Shown: positions 1 to 8,727 of the stretch, piece after piece
Position numbering within the stretch: the first letter of the stretch is position 1
Layout of the letters: each line of letters starts with the position of its first letter
Assembly: GCA_016946835.1 (NCBI GenBank)
Contig: JACVTC010000042.1
Coordinates: forward strand, 1,286,501 to 1,297,500
Source of the DNA: Neocallimastix lanati (nom. inval.)
Lineage: Eukaryota > Neocallimastigomycota > Neocallimastigomycetes > Neocallimastigales > Neocallimastigaceae
Reading direction: 5' to 3'
DNA: 11,000 bases
Program-made: the position numbers and the translations under genes
Notes under the pieces: generated by a model
Told to the model about the DNA's origin: nothing
The model's input: only the letters and a program-made list of their open reading frames with translations
Databases searched by the model: none

Positions 1-2
1 AT

Positions 3-448
3 TTTTATTTAGAATATTTGGACAAAAAAGATTATAGAAAAGTGGAATATTTTTATAAATATTACGATACAGTAAATTCCAATTCATTTGAAGATTTTAT
101 TTAAATTATTTTGATAGGCATTTTAATAAAAAACCTTTTTACGATTTTTTCAATTTCATTATAAACAATGATAGCATATTACCATTTAGTAAAGAATATG
201 CTATTGAAGAAATTGAAATCATAATTCAAAATAAAAAATTAAAGATGGTTCAATTAATTAAAAACAACGATACTTTAAAATTAGAAGCATTTTTAAGAAA
301 GAATAATTACATTATTAATAATTTATATTCTAGCGAAAATGAAATTTTGAATTTAATAAATGATTACAACGCTTCATCATCTGTTGTTTATCTTCTTCAA
401 AAGAATTTTTTAAATCAAAATTCTGATGAGGATACAATAAATTTATAA
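3..448 (+). pseudogene. 3' remnant of a frameshifted, possibly ankyrin-repeat-like gene
   Basis: Two overlapping open frames join into one protein-like stretch. The first is open from position 3 (entering from the left edge) to a TAA at 102-104, and encodes a charged, Tyr-rich segment ending SNSFEDFI. The second is open from 92 to the TAA at 446-448 and carries on in the same style. The switch lies in a T-rich run at about 92-101 and is equivalent to one lost base. Within the second frame the first ATG is at 245, but codons upstream of it look equally coding, so 245 is probably not the true start. The helix-rich pattern, with short units such as NNDTLKLEAFLRKNN and NEILNLINDYNASSSVVYLLQKN, resembles the divergent ankyrin-like repeats abundant in anaerobic fungi. 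That family call is weak and rests on pattern only. GC is visibly higher than in the DNA that follows. A broken gene is more likely than a short genuine gene starting at 245. Confidence 0.5.
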
Positions 449-1017
449 TTTAAAAATTTTATTATAAATTATTATTAAATTGTAAAAAGAAATTTATATT
501 AAAATTATAAATAAAATTATATAATAATAAATTTAATTTAATAAATAAATTATTTATATTATGTATTTTTTAATTTTACTTTATTATATTTTTATAATTA
601 TATATTTTAATATTATTTATTTTTTTTTATAAAATAAATAAAATAAAAATAACTCATTAATTTTTATTTTATAAAAATAATAATTAAATGTAATAATTAA
701 TTTATGTTTTTCTGTAATAAATTTTAATAATAATGATATAAATATATAAATTTATTAAATATTAAAATTATTTATTAATATTTAACATTATATTAAGAGA
801 AATTTATTATAAAAATAAATTTTTTTATATATTTTTATAAAATTATTTAATTATTTTTCTTCAATTTATTTAAATTTTATTATTTTTAAAAATAAACATA
901 AAAAAGGAATTTTATATAAACATTTTTTTTATTTAATTCTTTTTTAATATTAAAGATATTTTTATATATTATAAATTAATTTATCTATATATAATTTATA
1001 TATATATAAAAAAACAC

Positions 1018-1080
1018 GTTATTTCTTTAAAAAAAATATTTATAACTTATTTATCTATTAGAATAATAATAAAAAGAGAT
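1018..1080 (+). repeat. diverged direct repeat, copy 1
   Basis: This stretch begins GTTATTTCT and ends in an AATAATAAAAA...AGAT block. It matches 1306-1365 in the same orientation, with scattered substitutions and about 3 bases of length difference. By eye the identity is about three quarters or more. The shared GTTATTTCT start, preceded by CACG or CATG, argues against chance alone in this composition, but AT-rich background similarity inflates the match. Confidence 0.4.
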
Positions 1081-1305
1081 TGAACTATTTAATAAAATAA
1101 TAAGTTAAGTAAATAAAAATTATATAAATTAATTCAAGATTAAATGTTCATTTGTAATTTATTTTTTAAATTTAATTGAAAATTTATTATAATTCTTTAA
1201 AATTTTAGTTTTTCTTTTTCCATCATTTGTTTATTTATGTATAATAACATAAATAATTATTATAATATTAATCTATGAATAATTTACATATAAAAAATAG
1301 CTCAT

Positions 1306-1365
1306 GTTATTTCTATTAAAACATATTTTATATTTTATTTATTTATTGGAATAATAAAAATAGAT
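1306..1365 (+). repeat. diverged direct repeat, copy 2
   Basis: Second copy of the repeat at 1018-1080, about 290 bases downstream in the same orientation. It is followed at 1366-1380 by GAATCCACGTT, and CACGTT also begins the first copy. This could be part of a dispersed repeat family; no function is visible. Confidence 0.4.
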
Positions 1366-1574
1366 AGAATCCACGTTTTTTTTCCATTACAATTTTACTG
1401 AAAATTCAGGATAATTATAACTAAAGTTACATTTATGGATAAAGTTTTTTAGAAACAAATAATGGTAAGAACATACTTACTGTGTTTTCCTTTTATTAAT
1501 AACTACATAATTAAACAATAAAATATTTTTCTCCTTATTCAAAGAAAATTAAAGAAAATTACTTAAAAAGGTTG

Positions 1575-1592
1575 TATTTCAGAATGTGGCTT
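1575..1592 (+). repeat. left arm of an inverted-repeat pair
   Basis: Sequence TATTTCAGAATGTGGCTT matches the reverse complement of 2171-2188 at 16 of 18 positions, including the GC-containing core AATGTGGCTT. Arms facing each other about 610 bases apart could be the terminal inverted repeats of a small non-autonomous element. A third, looser copy in the same orientation as this arm lies at 1622-1643 (TGTATATAAAGTGGCTTAAA). No clear target-site duplication is visible. Confidence 0.45.
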
Positions 1593-2170
1593 TAAATAAA
1601 TGTTGAGTACTTAATAAATCGTGTATATAAAGTGGCTTAAATTATATTAAATAAATTTTTAATATTTTGTTTAATCCTATTTTAATTTTTTTTTTTTTTA
1701 TTTTTTTGTCAAAACAAAAATAAAATATTTATTAATATTAAATTTTAAAAATATAAATTATAATTATATTTTTTATTTAAAAAATTTTATATTTAACTTT
1801 ATTTATTTCTTTTATTTCAATTTTTGTTTTTTTTTTTTTTTAATTTTTTAATAGTTAATAATAAAATATATTTAATTCTTTTAAATTGTAATATATATTT
1901 ATTTAAATTAATGTTTTTTATTTTATTAAATATTAATTTATTTAATTCATTTTTTTTTTGTTTTATTGTAAAATTATAAATATAGAGTTTATGCGAAAAA
2001 AAATTTATATTGAAAATTTAAAAATAAACAAAAAGAAAAAGAGTGCATTTATATTTATTTCTGGTTTTATTTATTTATTTTTTACTATTTCTAAAAAAAA
2101 TAATAATAATAATAATAAAAAATAAATATAAAATGTAAAACGTTAAATTACGAATTGAATTTTAATTTAT
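1593..2170. other. AT-rich interior between the inverted repeats
   Basis: Contains several T and A homopolymer runs (for example around 1687-1699 and 1829-1841) and an AAT microsatellite, with no open frame of note. If the flanking arms bound an element, this would be its non-coding interior. Confidence 0.4.
2099..2116 (+). repeat. (AAT)6 microsatellite
   Basis: Six uninterrupted AAT units following an A run. A simple-sequence repeat typical of very AT-rich genomes. Confidence 0.85.
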
Positions 2171-2188
2171 AAGCCACATTTCGAAATA
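2171..2188 (-). repeat. right arm of an inverted-repeat pair
   Basis: AAGCCACATTTCGAAATA is the inverted partner of 1575-1592, with 16 of 18 positions matching. It sits 12 bases before a telomere-like GGGGTTAGGG motif, so the outer boundary of the possible element, if there is one, lies next to that motif. Confidence 0.45.
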
Positions 2189-2200
2189 ACACATTCATCG

Positions 2201-2215
2201 TAGGGGTTAGGGTTA
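2201..2215 (+). repeat. short interstitial telomere-like motif (TTAGGG)
   Basis: TAGGGGTTAGGGTTA contains one exact TTAGGG unit flanked by a slipped TAGGGG and a following TTA. Seven Gs within 15 bases is remarkable in DNA where G is scarce. TTAGGG is the canonical telomere unit of most filamentous and early-diverging fungi. With about two units this could be an old double-strand-break repair scar, a binding site for a telomere-repeat (TRF/Tbf1-like Myb) protein, or coincidence. Confidence 0.45.
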
Positions 2216-2776
2216 AGTATATTAAATTTAATATGAATATCTATTCCGAGTGTGAGGCATTTTTAAAAATTTCTTTTCATGAAAGTTTTTGTAAAAGTTA
2301 ATAAATAACTAAATAAATTATTAACTAAACAAATAAATGATATATGTAATTTAAATAAATTATACAAATAAATAATAATATATATTAAAATTTAAACATT
2401 AAAAAGAAAAAATATTTTATCACACGCTTTAAATGCTTTCTAATTTTACAAAATATATATAACTAATAATAAATTTATATATAAATATAAATATTTATAA
2501 TTTAAAAGATGTAAAGATAATTATTTAAGATATAATTATTAAAATTAAAATATAATACTTGAATAATTATTTGATTATTTTTACACTTTTTGAATTCTTG
2601 AGTAAAAATCTTAAACTTTTATAAAAAATATTCTAATATATAAAAAAAAAAATAAAAAGATATTTGTAGCGACTCTAATAAATAGAAAAAGTTATTTATT
2701 TATTTGACACGATAAAATAAAATTATTAATTAATTAATAAGTAAATAAATAAATAAAAAAAACTAAATGATTTTTT

Positions 2777-2804
2777 ATAAAACTTTATTGCATTGATTAA
2801 TCAA
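2777..2804 (+). repeat. short direct repeat, copy 1
   Basis: ATAAAACTTTATTGC followed by ATTGATTAATCAA matches 2844-2873 (ATAAAATTTTATTGC ... TTATTAATTCAA) with a few changes, 67 bases apart. Possibly a decayed tandem duplication. Confidence 0.35.
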
Positions 2805-2843
2805 AAAGTCTATTTTTTTATTAATAAATTTTTAATAATTGTT

Positions 2844-2873
2844 ATAAAATTTTATTGCTATTTATTAATTCAA
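2844..2873 (+). repeat. short direct repeat, copy 2
   Basis: Partner of 2777-2804. It shares ATAAAA-TTTATTGC and the TTAATTCAA-like end. Confidence 0.35.
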
Positions 2874-2999
2874 TAACGAATGATACGAACAATAATTCAA
2901 AATATTTTTTTTATCAAATTAATTAAAAAATATAATAATAAAAATTATCTATTTAATTAATTATATTAGTATTTTTTTATTTTATTAAATATTATTATA

Positions 3000-3090
3000 A
3001 ATTTATTATTTATTTATTCTATATATTTATTTATTTATTTTATTATTTATTTATTTTATTAGTTACTTATTTTATTATTTATTTATTTCA
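3000..3090 (+). repeat. TTTATTTA-type simple-sequence tract
   Basis: Interleaved TTTA and TTTTA units with almost no G or C. It resembles a short version of the minisatellite at the right end of the window. Confidence 0.6.
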
Positions 3091-3158
3091 AATTTATGAA
3101 ATGCATCTTTTCGAAATGAAATTTTTCGAGCTTTCTCTCAATGTCCCAGAATTAAATT

Positions 3159-3170
3159 CTAATCCTAATC
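3159..3170 (-). repeat. degenerate telomere-like motif, opposite orientation
   Basis: CTAATCCTAATC reads GATTAGGATTAG on the minus strand: two units one base away from TTAGGG. It lies in a higher-GC patch (about 3095-3300) and faces the motif at 2201 from about 950 bases away. The changes are C-to-T on the plus strand, as expected from deamination or RIP-like decay, but chance cannot be excluded. Confidence 0.3.
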
Positions 3171-4889
3171 TCAAAAATTCTTTATAACAAATCTAACAAA
3201 ATTAGCTTTACCGGAGAAATAAAAAGTTTTTGATGACGTAATAATAAAGCAATAATAGTAACTAATAATTTGGTACTATCCGTATACAAAAGATTATAAT
3301 CTTTTTAATTATTTTTCAAACTAATGTATATATAAATTATATTGTTTAATAAAAAAGATACATCCGTATAGGACTTATTCAGTTATTTTAAAATAATAAG
3401 AGTATAAATCATATAAATATTGAATTTATAAAATTAAATAAAATTTAAACAATAATATTTTTATATTTTTATATTTCAATGCAATATTCAATCTTATTTA
3501 ATAATAAATATTCTGCATTTTTAAAAATTTTTTTATTACATATAATTCGTTATATATATTTTATTATAATAAATATTTTACATTTTACCATATACTAATG
3601 AATTTTAACTTTTGCCAATGAAAATGAACATTAATTTATATAGAAAAAATTTTTTATGAAATTAATATTAATGGTATCCAAAAGAAATATAAATTATTAA
3701 TTTTAAAATTTTTAATCATTATAAAATTTCATATAATATACTAATTAAATTAAAATATGAATATTTAAATATTAGCTACAAAAAAAACAAAAACAAAAAC
3801 AAAAAAAAAAAAAAAAAAAAAAAAGTTATTCAAATAATTTAAAATAAGGAAAATTTTTATTTTATAATGTAATTTATTTAAAAATGAAATGTTTATAAAA
3901 ATAATATATCACAATTAAATTACTATACTAAAGTGAAATAAATATATAAATTGTAATATTTTAAATAGTTTAATATTCAGTAAAATAATAAAGAATACTA
4001 TAAATAGTAAAATTTCAAGATTTTTTTTAATGGTCATTATTAATAAAAAAAATTTTTTTAACATAATTATAGATATATCTATATTCATTATAAAAATTAC
4101 ATAATTATTATTTTTATAAAGATTACAAAATTTCTATATAAATTATATATTATTTATGATGAAATTTTAATAATAATTATAAAAAGACAATTTTGTTGTT
4201 ATAAAATGGAAAAGTAAATTTTAAATTCGTTTAATTATTTATAAATTTAATTAGATATATTTGGAAATATATTAAATCTTAATAATTATGTAAAAATTAA
4301 AAAATTTATTCTGAAAACCAATAATATTAAAATAGAATATTAAATTTGAAATTTAAAATAATATTGTTTTATTTGTGTTTATAAATATTAATATAATTAG
4401 TATAATAAAATAATTTTAAAATACTTTTCAATATAATATTTAAATAAAATATAAACACTAAAAATGTAGGTAATAAAATATTTATATAAAATATTAATAT
4501 ATATTTTTAATGATATAATAATTAAGGAATAAATAAAATTTTTTATGAAGTAAAATAAAAAATTTTATTTAATTAAATTTATTATTTAGTATAATAAACA
4601 TTGAATTATTTAATAAAAAAAACTTTTTATTTTAAAACTATTTATTTTAAAAATATATATTTGTTATTTTAATTTACTTTTTCTATTAAATTTTTAAAAA
4701 TAAGCTTTTAAAATTTAAAACTTTTATTTTAATAATATATTTTTTATTTTCTTTTTTTTCAATCATTTTTTAATATATAAATATATAATAAAATAATATT
4801 ATTAATACTTTTATTAAATAATCCAATTTAAAATTAAATAGAAACTAAGATTTATAAAATTTTTTAAAATTATTTAAAATATTTTAAAA
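3171..4889. other. AT-rich intergenic DNA upstream of the HSF-type gene
   Basis: No gene seen. The patch at 3200-3300 contains TTACCGGAGAA and TGATGACGTAA; the latter includes TGACGTAA, which resembles a bZIP (CRE-like) site, but nothing nearby supports it. ATCCGTATA occurs twice, at 3278-3286 and 3362-3370. An 18-base palindrome lies at 3288-3305. No heat-shock element (alternating GAA/TTC at 5-base spacing) was found immediately upstream of the HSF-type gene. Confidence 0.5.
3781..3824 (+). repeat. CAAAAA repeat and 24-base poly(A) tract
   Basis: A-rich run with C only at 3788, 3794 and 3800 (six-base spacing), ending in 24 consecutive A. It could be a simple repeat or the 3' end of an old retroposed sequence. 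No coding sequence or target duplication upstream supports the latter. Confidence 0.7.
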
Positions 4890-5828
4890 ATGAATATTAA
4901 TATTAATAATACAGATTATATTAAAAAAAATAATGCTTATAGTGGTAATGATTATTTAGATAATTCTGATAATAATTATTTTAATTATATTTTATTATCA
5001 AACCAAAATCAAACATCAAAAAATTCTTTGATAAATAATTACAATTCTAATAATTCGTATCCATTTTCCAAAATGAATTTTGTTTATAAACTCTATCATA
5101 TGTTATCCTGTGTAAATTTTTCAAATTATATAAAATGGGATATTTCAGGAAGTTCATTTACTATTCATGATGTAACTGGATTTACAAATAATGTTTTAGG
5201 ACTATACTTCAGACATAATAATTTTTTAAGTTTTATACGTTCTTTAAATTTATATGGCTTTCAGAAAGTAATTAATTTTTCAAATAATGCTAAGAGAAAA
5301 AATCAAAATATACATCTATTTATATTCAAAAATAAAAGTGGAAATTGGAAATTCTTTCATCCCAAATTCATTAAAGATAAACATTATCTTCTTAAAGAAA
5401 TAGTAAGAAAGAATTCTAAAATTAAAAATAATAAATTTACAGGATTTAATAATATTATTAATTATTGTAATAATTATAATGTTGATAAAAAATACTTTAA
5501 TTATTATAATAATAATAATTTATATTTTAATTATGATAATATGATAAATAATATTATTAATAATGGCAATAACCAAAATAATAATTATAATATGGTTAAT
5601 AGTGAAAATATTATAATTATTAATGAAAATATTTCATTTTATAATTTTGAAAATACTAATAATTATTCAAAAATAAATAATAATATATTATATCATGTTA
5701 AAATTAACGATTTTAATATTCCCTATCCTTTTGAAATAACTAATGAAAATGGTTCACTATTAAGTAATATAAATGAATTTAATAATACACCTGTTCGCAA
5801 TAACTTAATTAATAGTTATATTAAATAA
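4890..5828 (+). CDS. HSF-type DNA-binding domain protein, Asn-rich (312 aa)
   Basis: A nuclear transcription regulator of the heat-shock-factor fold, expected to bind nGAAn-type sites. Residues about 63-175 form a complete HSF domain: FVYKLYHML at 64-72, the IKWDISGSSFTIHD strand region at 81-94, VLGLYFRHNNF at 102-112, recognition helix and following strand FLSFIRSLNLYGFQKV at 112-127, and the closing FHPKFIKDKHYLLKEIVRK at 156-174. The helix Arg that reads guanine in known HSFs is kept (R117). Family hallmarks are changed: Gly104 for the usual Pro, and Ser118 for the usual Gln. The flanks are low-complexity; about a quarter of all residues are Asn. No heptad coiled coil (HR-A/B) follows the domain, so trimerisation as in classical Hsf1 is doubtful; Sfl1/Hsf-like regulators are alternatives. 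The ATG is supported by an in-frame TAA at 4875 and an A at -3. The frame stays open after the TAA stop (see 5829-5990). No introns are evident within the domain. Confidence 0.88.
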   Translation: MNININNTDYIKKNNAYSGNDYLDNSDNNYFNYILLSNQNQTSKNSLINNYNSNNSYPFSKMNFVYKLYHMLSCVNFSNYIKWDISGSSFTIHDVTGFTNNVLGLYFRHNNFLSFIRSLNLYGFQKVINFSNNAKRKNQNIHLFIFKNKSGNWKFFHPKFIKDKHYLLKEIVRKNSKIKNNKFTGFNNIINYCNNYNVDKKYFNYYNNNNLYFNYDNMINNIINNGNNQNNNYNMVNSENIIIINENISFYNFENTNNYSKINNNILYHVKINDFNIPYPFEITNENGSLLSNINEFNNTPVRNNLINSYIK

Positions 5829-5990
5829 GAAAACGAAGACGTTATTAATAATTCCACAAATATTTCAGTTTGTAATCAAAATTATAATAATATTCAAAGT
5901 AGTTTAATATTATTTTCTAAAAAAAATAAAATTGAAAATAATTATTACTTAAATCAAAATGTACCTATAAATAATTTGAATATATATTAA
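5829..5990 (+). pseudogene. in-frame continuation of the HSF-type gene after TAA
   Basis: Directly after the TAA at 5826-5828 the same frame runs for 53 sense codons to a second TAA at 5988-5990. It encodes an Asn-rich tail in the same style as the preceding protein (for example ENEDVINNSTNISVCNQ). Random DNA this AT-rich would usually hit a stop well before that. The gene was therefore probably about 366 codons long, and the first TAA may be a nonsense mutation, a sequencing error, a readthrough site, or part of an unspliced intron. One candidate intron is GTAATA at 5764 to AAG ending at 5829, which is 66 bases and so keeps frame, although that segment itself looks coding. Confidence 0.5.
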
Positions 5991-7640
5991 TATTTAATTA
6001 ATTATGAAAATATATTTCTAAATAATAAAATAATAATTAATTTAAATAAACTTTAATTGTAACAATTTATTATTTATAAGGAGTCTATACAAAATTATTA
6101 AATATTGTTATAATACAAATAAATAATAACTATTTGTTATAAATAAAAGTTATAAAATAAAAATTTATAAATATAACTCAAATTTAATTTTATAAAATTA
6201 TTAGAAAATTAGTTTTTCTAAATATTATTATATTTTATATTAATTAATAAATATATTTTAAGCATTTAATATAATACCTTATTTTTTATCTATTACTATT
6301 TCTTATTTATTATCTATATAATTTTTTTAAATATATTAAATAGATATTTATAGTTTATTTTAATATATTTACAAAAAATTTTTTTTTTATTTTATTTATA
6401 TATTAAATATTCTTGACTTTATAAACTATTAGATATATTATATTATTTATTATATTTTAAAACAGTTCATACGAATACTACTAAAATTATTTTAAATAAA
6501 ACAATTAATTTTAGTTTTAACTTATTAAATGATTTTTAATTTTTTTAATATTAATTATATTATTAATATTTTAAATAAATAAAATTTTAAATTTAATATT
6601 TTTTAAGATTTTTTTACATATTAATTTAATTTAATATATTATTTGAGTATGAGTAGTTTATATAATTATAAAAACAATAAAAATCTTTCTAATATTACAT
6701 AATAATAAATGATTGTAAATTATCAGTAATTATAATTAATTTAATACTTATTAATAATATATATAGATTATAAAAATTAACTATTAAATACCATAAATAA
6801 TAATAGTTTTAATAATATTTTATATAAATATTTTCTTTTAAGGGTTTTATATATTTAATATTATTAATATCTTTGATTAAAAATAAATAGTTTTATTCTA
6901 TTTAATTTTTTAAAGAATCAATAGGAGAAATTATGAGTGAAATATATATGAAAATTGGATTATATAAATAATTATAAATTTTTTAAATATTAAATATAAT
7001 AATTCAAATAGAGATAAATATATTTTTTCTTTATTACTTAGAGAATGTAAATAATTTTTATTCATATTTCTTTTTTATATATATTTTTATTATTCAAATC
7101 TTTTTTATTATAAGATCTGATAATCCACTCTATTATAAATTTTCCTTTAATACTAAATATTGTATTATTATTTTTATAAAAATAATTTTTATTTAATTCT
7201 TAAATTTTGTGAATTACTGATTTTAAGATTTTATGTCATTTAATGTATAAATTAAAATTTTATTAATATCAATAGCCCTAAAATATTACATAAAATTATT
7301 ATAATAAACTTTTTAAATTTATTTATATTATTAATTTATTTGGTTTTCAAAAATAAAAAAAAAAATTATAACATAATATATATATTAATTTTATAATACC
7401 AATTAAATAATTATAAAACTGATATTAATAAAAATTAGTAAATAAATTAAAGTGGATAAAAATAAAATAATATAAATGCAATGATCTAAAAATTATAAAC
7501 TAATATATTTTAATTAAATAATAATATATAAATCTATTTATTAAATATATATATTTAACAATTGATTTAATAAATTTATTGAATTTTATTTAAATACAAT
7601 AGACTAATTATAGTTAATTTATTTTATTTTTTTTTATTCT
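5991..7640. other. AT-rich intergenic desert
   Basis: No supportable gene. Only very short open stretches occur. The most protein-like is about 6912-6971 (KESIGEIMSEIYMKIGLYK), which has no start context or continuation worth calling. Confidence 0.6.
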
Positions 7641-7647
7641 AAAAGAG

Positions 7648-7731
7648 ATGAAAATGATAAAAGCCATTTGTATCGAATATTTATTAGTTATTAAAGTAAA
7701 TGATGAAAATGTTTTAAAATTAAATTTGTAA
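7648..7731 (+). other. short 27-codon open frame, possible coding relic
   Basis: ATG at 7648 to TAA at 7729-7731 encodes MKMIKAICIEYLLVIKVNDE and a short tail. Its codons are less biased than the surroundings (GCC, TGT, ATC), and it lies 190 bases before a larger coding island. It could be an eroded upstream exon of that gene or chance. No splice pair linking the two is convincing. Confidence 0.15.
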
Positions 7732-7916
7732 TTTGAGTAAATTAAAAAAAAAATATTAATTTAATAATCCTTTTAACTTATATTTAATTATAAAATATAC
7801 TCAAAATGCTATTATATGACGTATTTTCTAAAAGAAAAGAAAAAAAATAAAGAAAAATAAGCGATAACTTTTTAATTTTATTTTAAAAGGTATTTCTTTT
7901 TCATTAATATATTTAA

Positions 7917-8180
7917 ACAAGGGAAATAGGTGATACTTCAGAAAAAAGTGAATCGCAATACACTAGTATTGATTATTCAAAGACTGAAGGAATGGATAAA
8001 ACTACCAGTAAAAGGGTTTATTATACTTTTGAGGAAACCGTTGTCAATAATAGAAACACTCGTTGTCAAGTGTTGATATATAAAAAAATTACTTGTAACT
8101 ACCAAATTGCATCCTGTTATGATTATAATGATAAAACGCGTTTTAATATCAATATTCGAAATATTTTCATGTCACCATGA
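7917..8180 (+). pseudogene. island segment 1: Cys-containing N-terminal part
   Basis: Open from 7917 (after a TAA at 7914) to the TGA at 8178-8180. The first ATG is at 7992, but the 25 codons before it (including GDTSEKSESQYTSIDYSKTE) look equally coding, so the true start is probably further upstream, lost or across an intron. Residues after the ATG include VYYTFEETVV and three cysteines in RCQVLIYKKITCNYQIASCY. The spacing does not match a zinc finger I can name. A faint resemblance to a BED-type finger was considered and not adopted. Confidence 0.5.
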
Positions 8181-8482
8181 AACGGGACAATAAATTATTT
8201 AATACATTTAAATTGGAACAAAGAAATTCCAATACCTGTCAAGATAAAAAGAATGGAAACAATATTAATTATTCTCAAGAAGAAATCGATTTTATTTGTA
8301 GAATGAAAATGAAAGAAAAATCTTCTTCTTCTTCCGATAATGGCGAGAGCGCCGTTAATTCTGAAACCGTTAACTGCACTAATTTGGATAAATGTGAATC
8401 GCTAAAGGATAGTAGTCTTGTTGAAGCCCAAGAGGATTATATCCTTTTAAATTGTGACCAAACTAAAATAAATGTAGAATGA
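8177..8482 (+). pseudogene. island segment 2: polar, Ser-rich acidic part
   Basis: Runs from ATG 8177, overlapping the previous stop as ATGA, to the TGA at 8480-8482. The frame is already open upstream from 8147, so the ATG need not be a start. The sequence is hydrophilic: it contains a five-serine run from repeated TCT/TCC codons, EEIDFICRMKMKEK, and several Cys and acidic residues (NCTNLDKCESLKDSSLVEAQ). It is probably a disordered region of a longer protein. No conserved domain is recognisable. Confidence 0.5.
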
Positions 8483-8727
8483 CTCAGTATAGTATTCAAA
8501 AAATATATGAGGCTCAAAGTCAAGAAAAATCGAAAAATAATAATACCACTGCGGGAACAACGGAAAATGGAACCCAGAGAAATGGAAGTTCACAAACCAC
8601 TACGGAAACATCTACTACTCCTCTTACTATTACTTCTTCTCCTTCTTATTCGTCTAAAGTAAATAGTAAAATAAAAAGTTATATTAAAAATTTAACGAAT
8701 AAAAAAATTTTGAAGCAAAAAATATAG
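8479..8727 (+). pseudogene. island segment 3: Asn/Ser/Thr-rich linker
   Basis: Runs from ATG 8479 (ATGA overlap with the previous TGA) to the TAG at 8725-8727. Upstream this frame is blocked by a TAA at 8464, so the frame change lies within 8464-8482. It encodes a low-complexity run rich in Thr, Ser and Asn (TTAGTTENGTQRNGSSQTTT), then a Lys-rich stretch (SKIKSYIKNLTNKK). Such linkers join domains in many fungal surface, secreted and nuclear proteins, so the composition does not reveal location. The real reading probably leaves this frame near 8703-8712, in an A7T4 run. Confidence 0.5.

Larger units (their letters stand above)
449..1560. other. AT-rich intergenic desert, no gene seen
   Basis: Nearly pure A/T with stops in every frame on both strands. 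It contains a pair of diverged direct repeats (annotated separately). A patch of slightly higher GC at about 1366-1490 (including ATCCACG and GTTTTCC) has no usable open frame and could be old coding or transposon debris. Confidence 0.6.
2216..3120. other. AT-rich intergenic DNA with simple repeats
   Basis: No gene seen. A slightly GC-richer patch (CCGAGTGTGAGGC at about 2247-2259) has no open frame. The stretch also contains a short direct repeat at 2777/2844, an 18-base perfect AT palindrome at 2723-2740, and a TTTATTTA-type simple tract at about 3000-3090. Confidence 0.55.

Noticed and set aside
2723-2740. Perfect 18-base palindrome TTATTAATTAATTAATAA
   Set aside because: Built from A and T only; expected often in this composition.
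5826-5828. TAA reassigned to glutamine (ciliate-like code)
   Set aside because: A 312-codon frame with only CAA for Gln and no other internal TAA or TAG argues for the standard code.
6912-6971. AGGAGAAATTATGAGTGAA, looking like a bacterial ribosome binding site and start
   Set aside because: The frame ends after 12 codons from the ATG, the setting is eukaryotic, and no homology is apparent; possibly a very old coding scrap.
6972-7200. Roughly 70-codon stretch without stops and without a usable ATG
   Set aside because: Composition is Phe/Ile/Tyr/Asn only, as expected from AT noise in a T-rich patch.
7890-7941. Candidate intron (GTATTT to TTCAG, 52 bases) upstream of the island
   Set aside because: No convincing coding exon lies upstream of it, so the splice pair has nothing to join.
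7992-8130. BED-type zinc finger suggesting a hAT transposase
   Set aside because: An RCQV followed by Tyr/Lys-rich sequence is only superficially similar; the second Cys of the C-x2-C pair and the His pair are missing.
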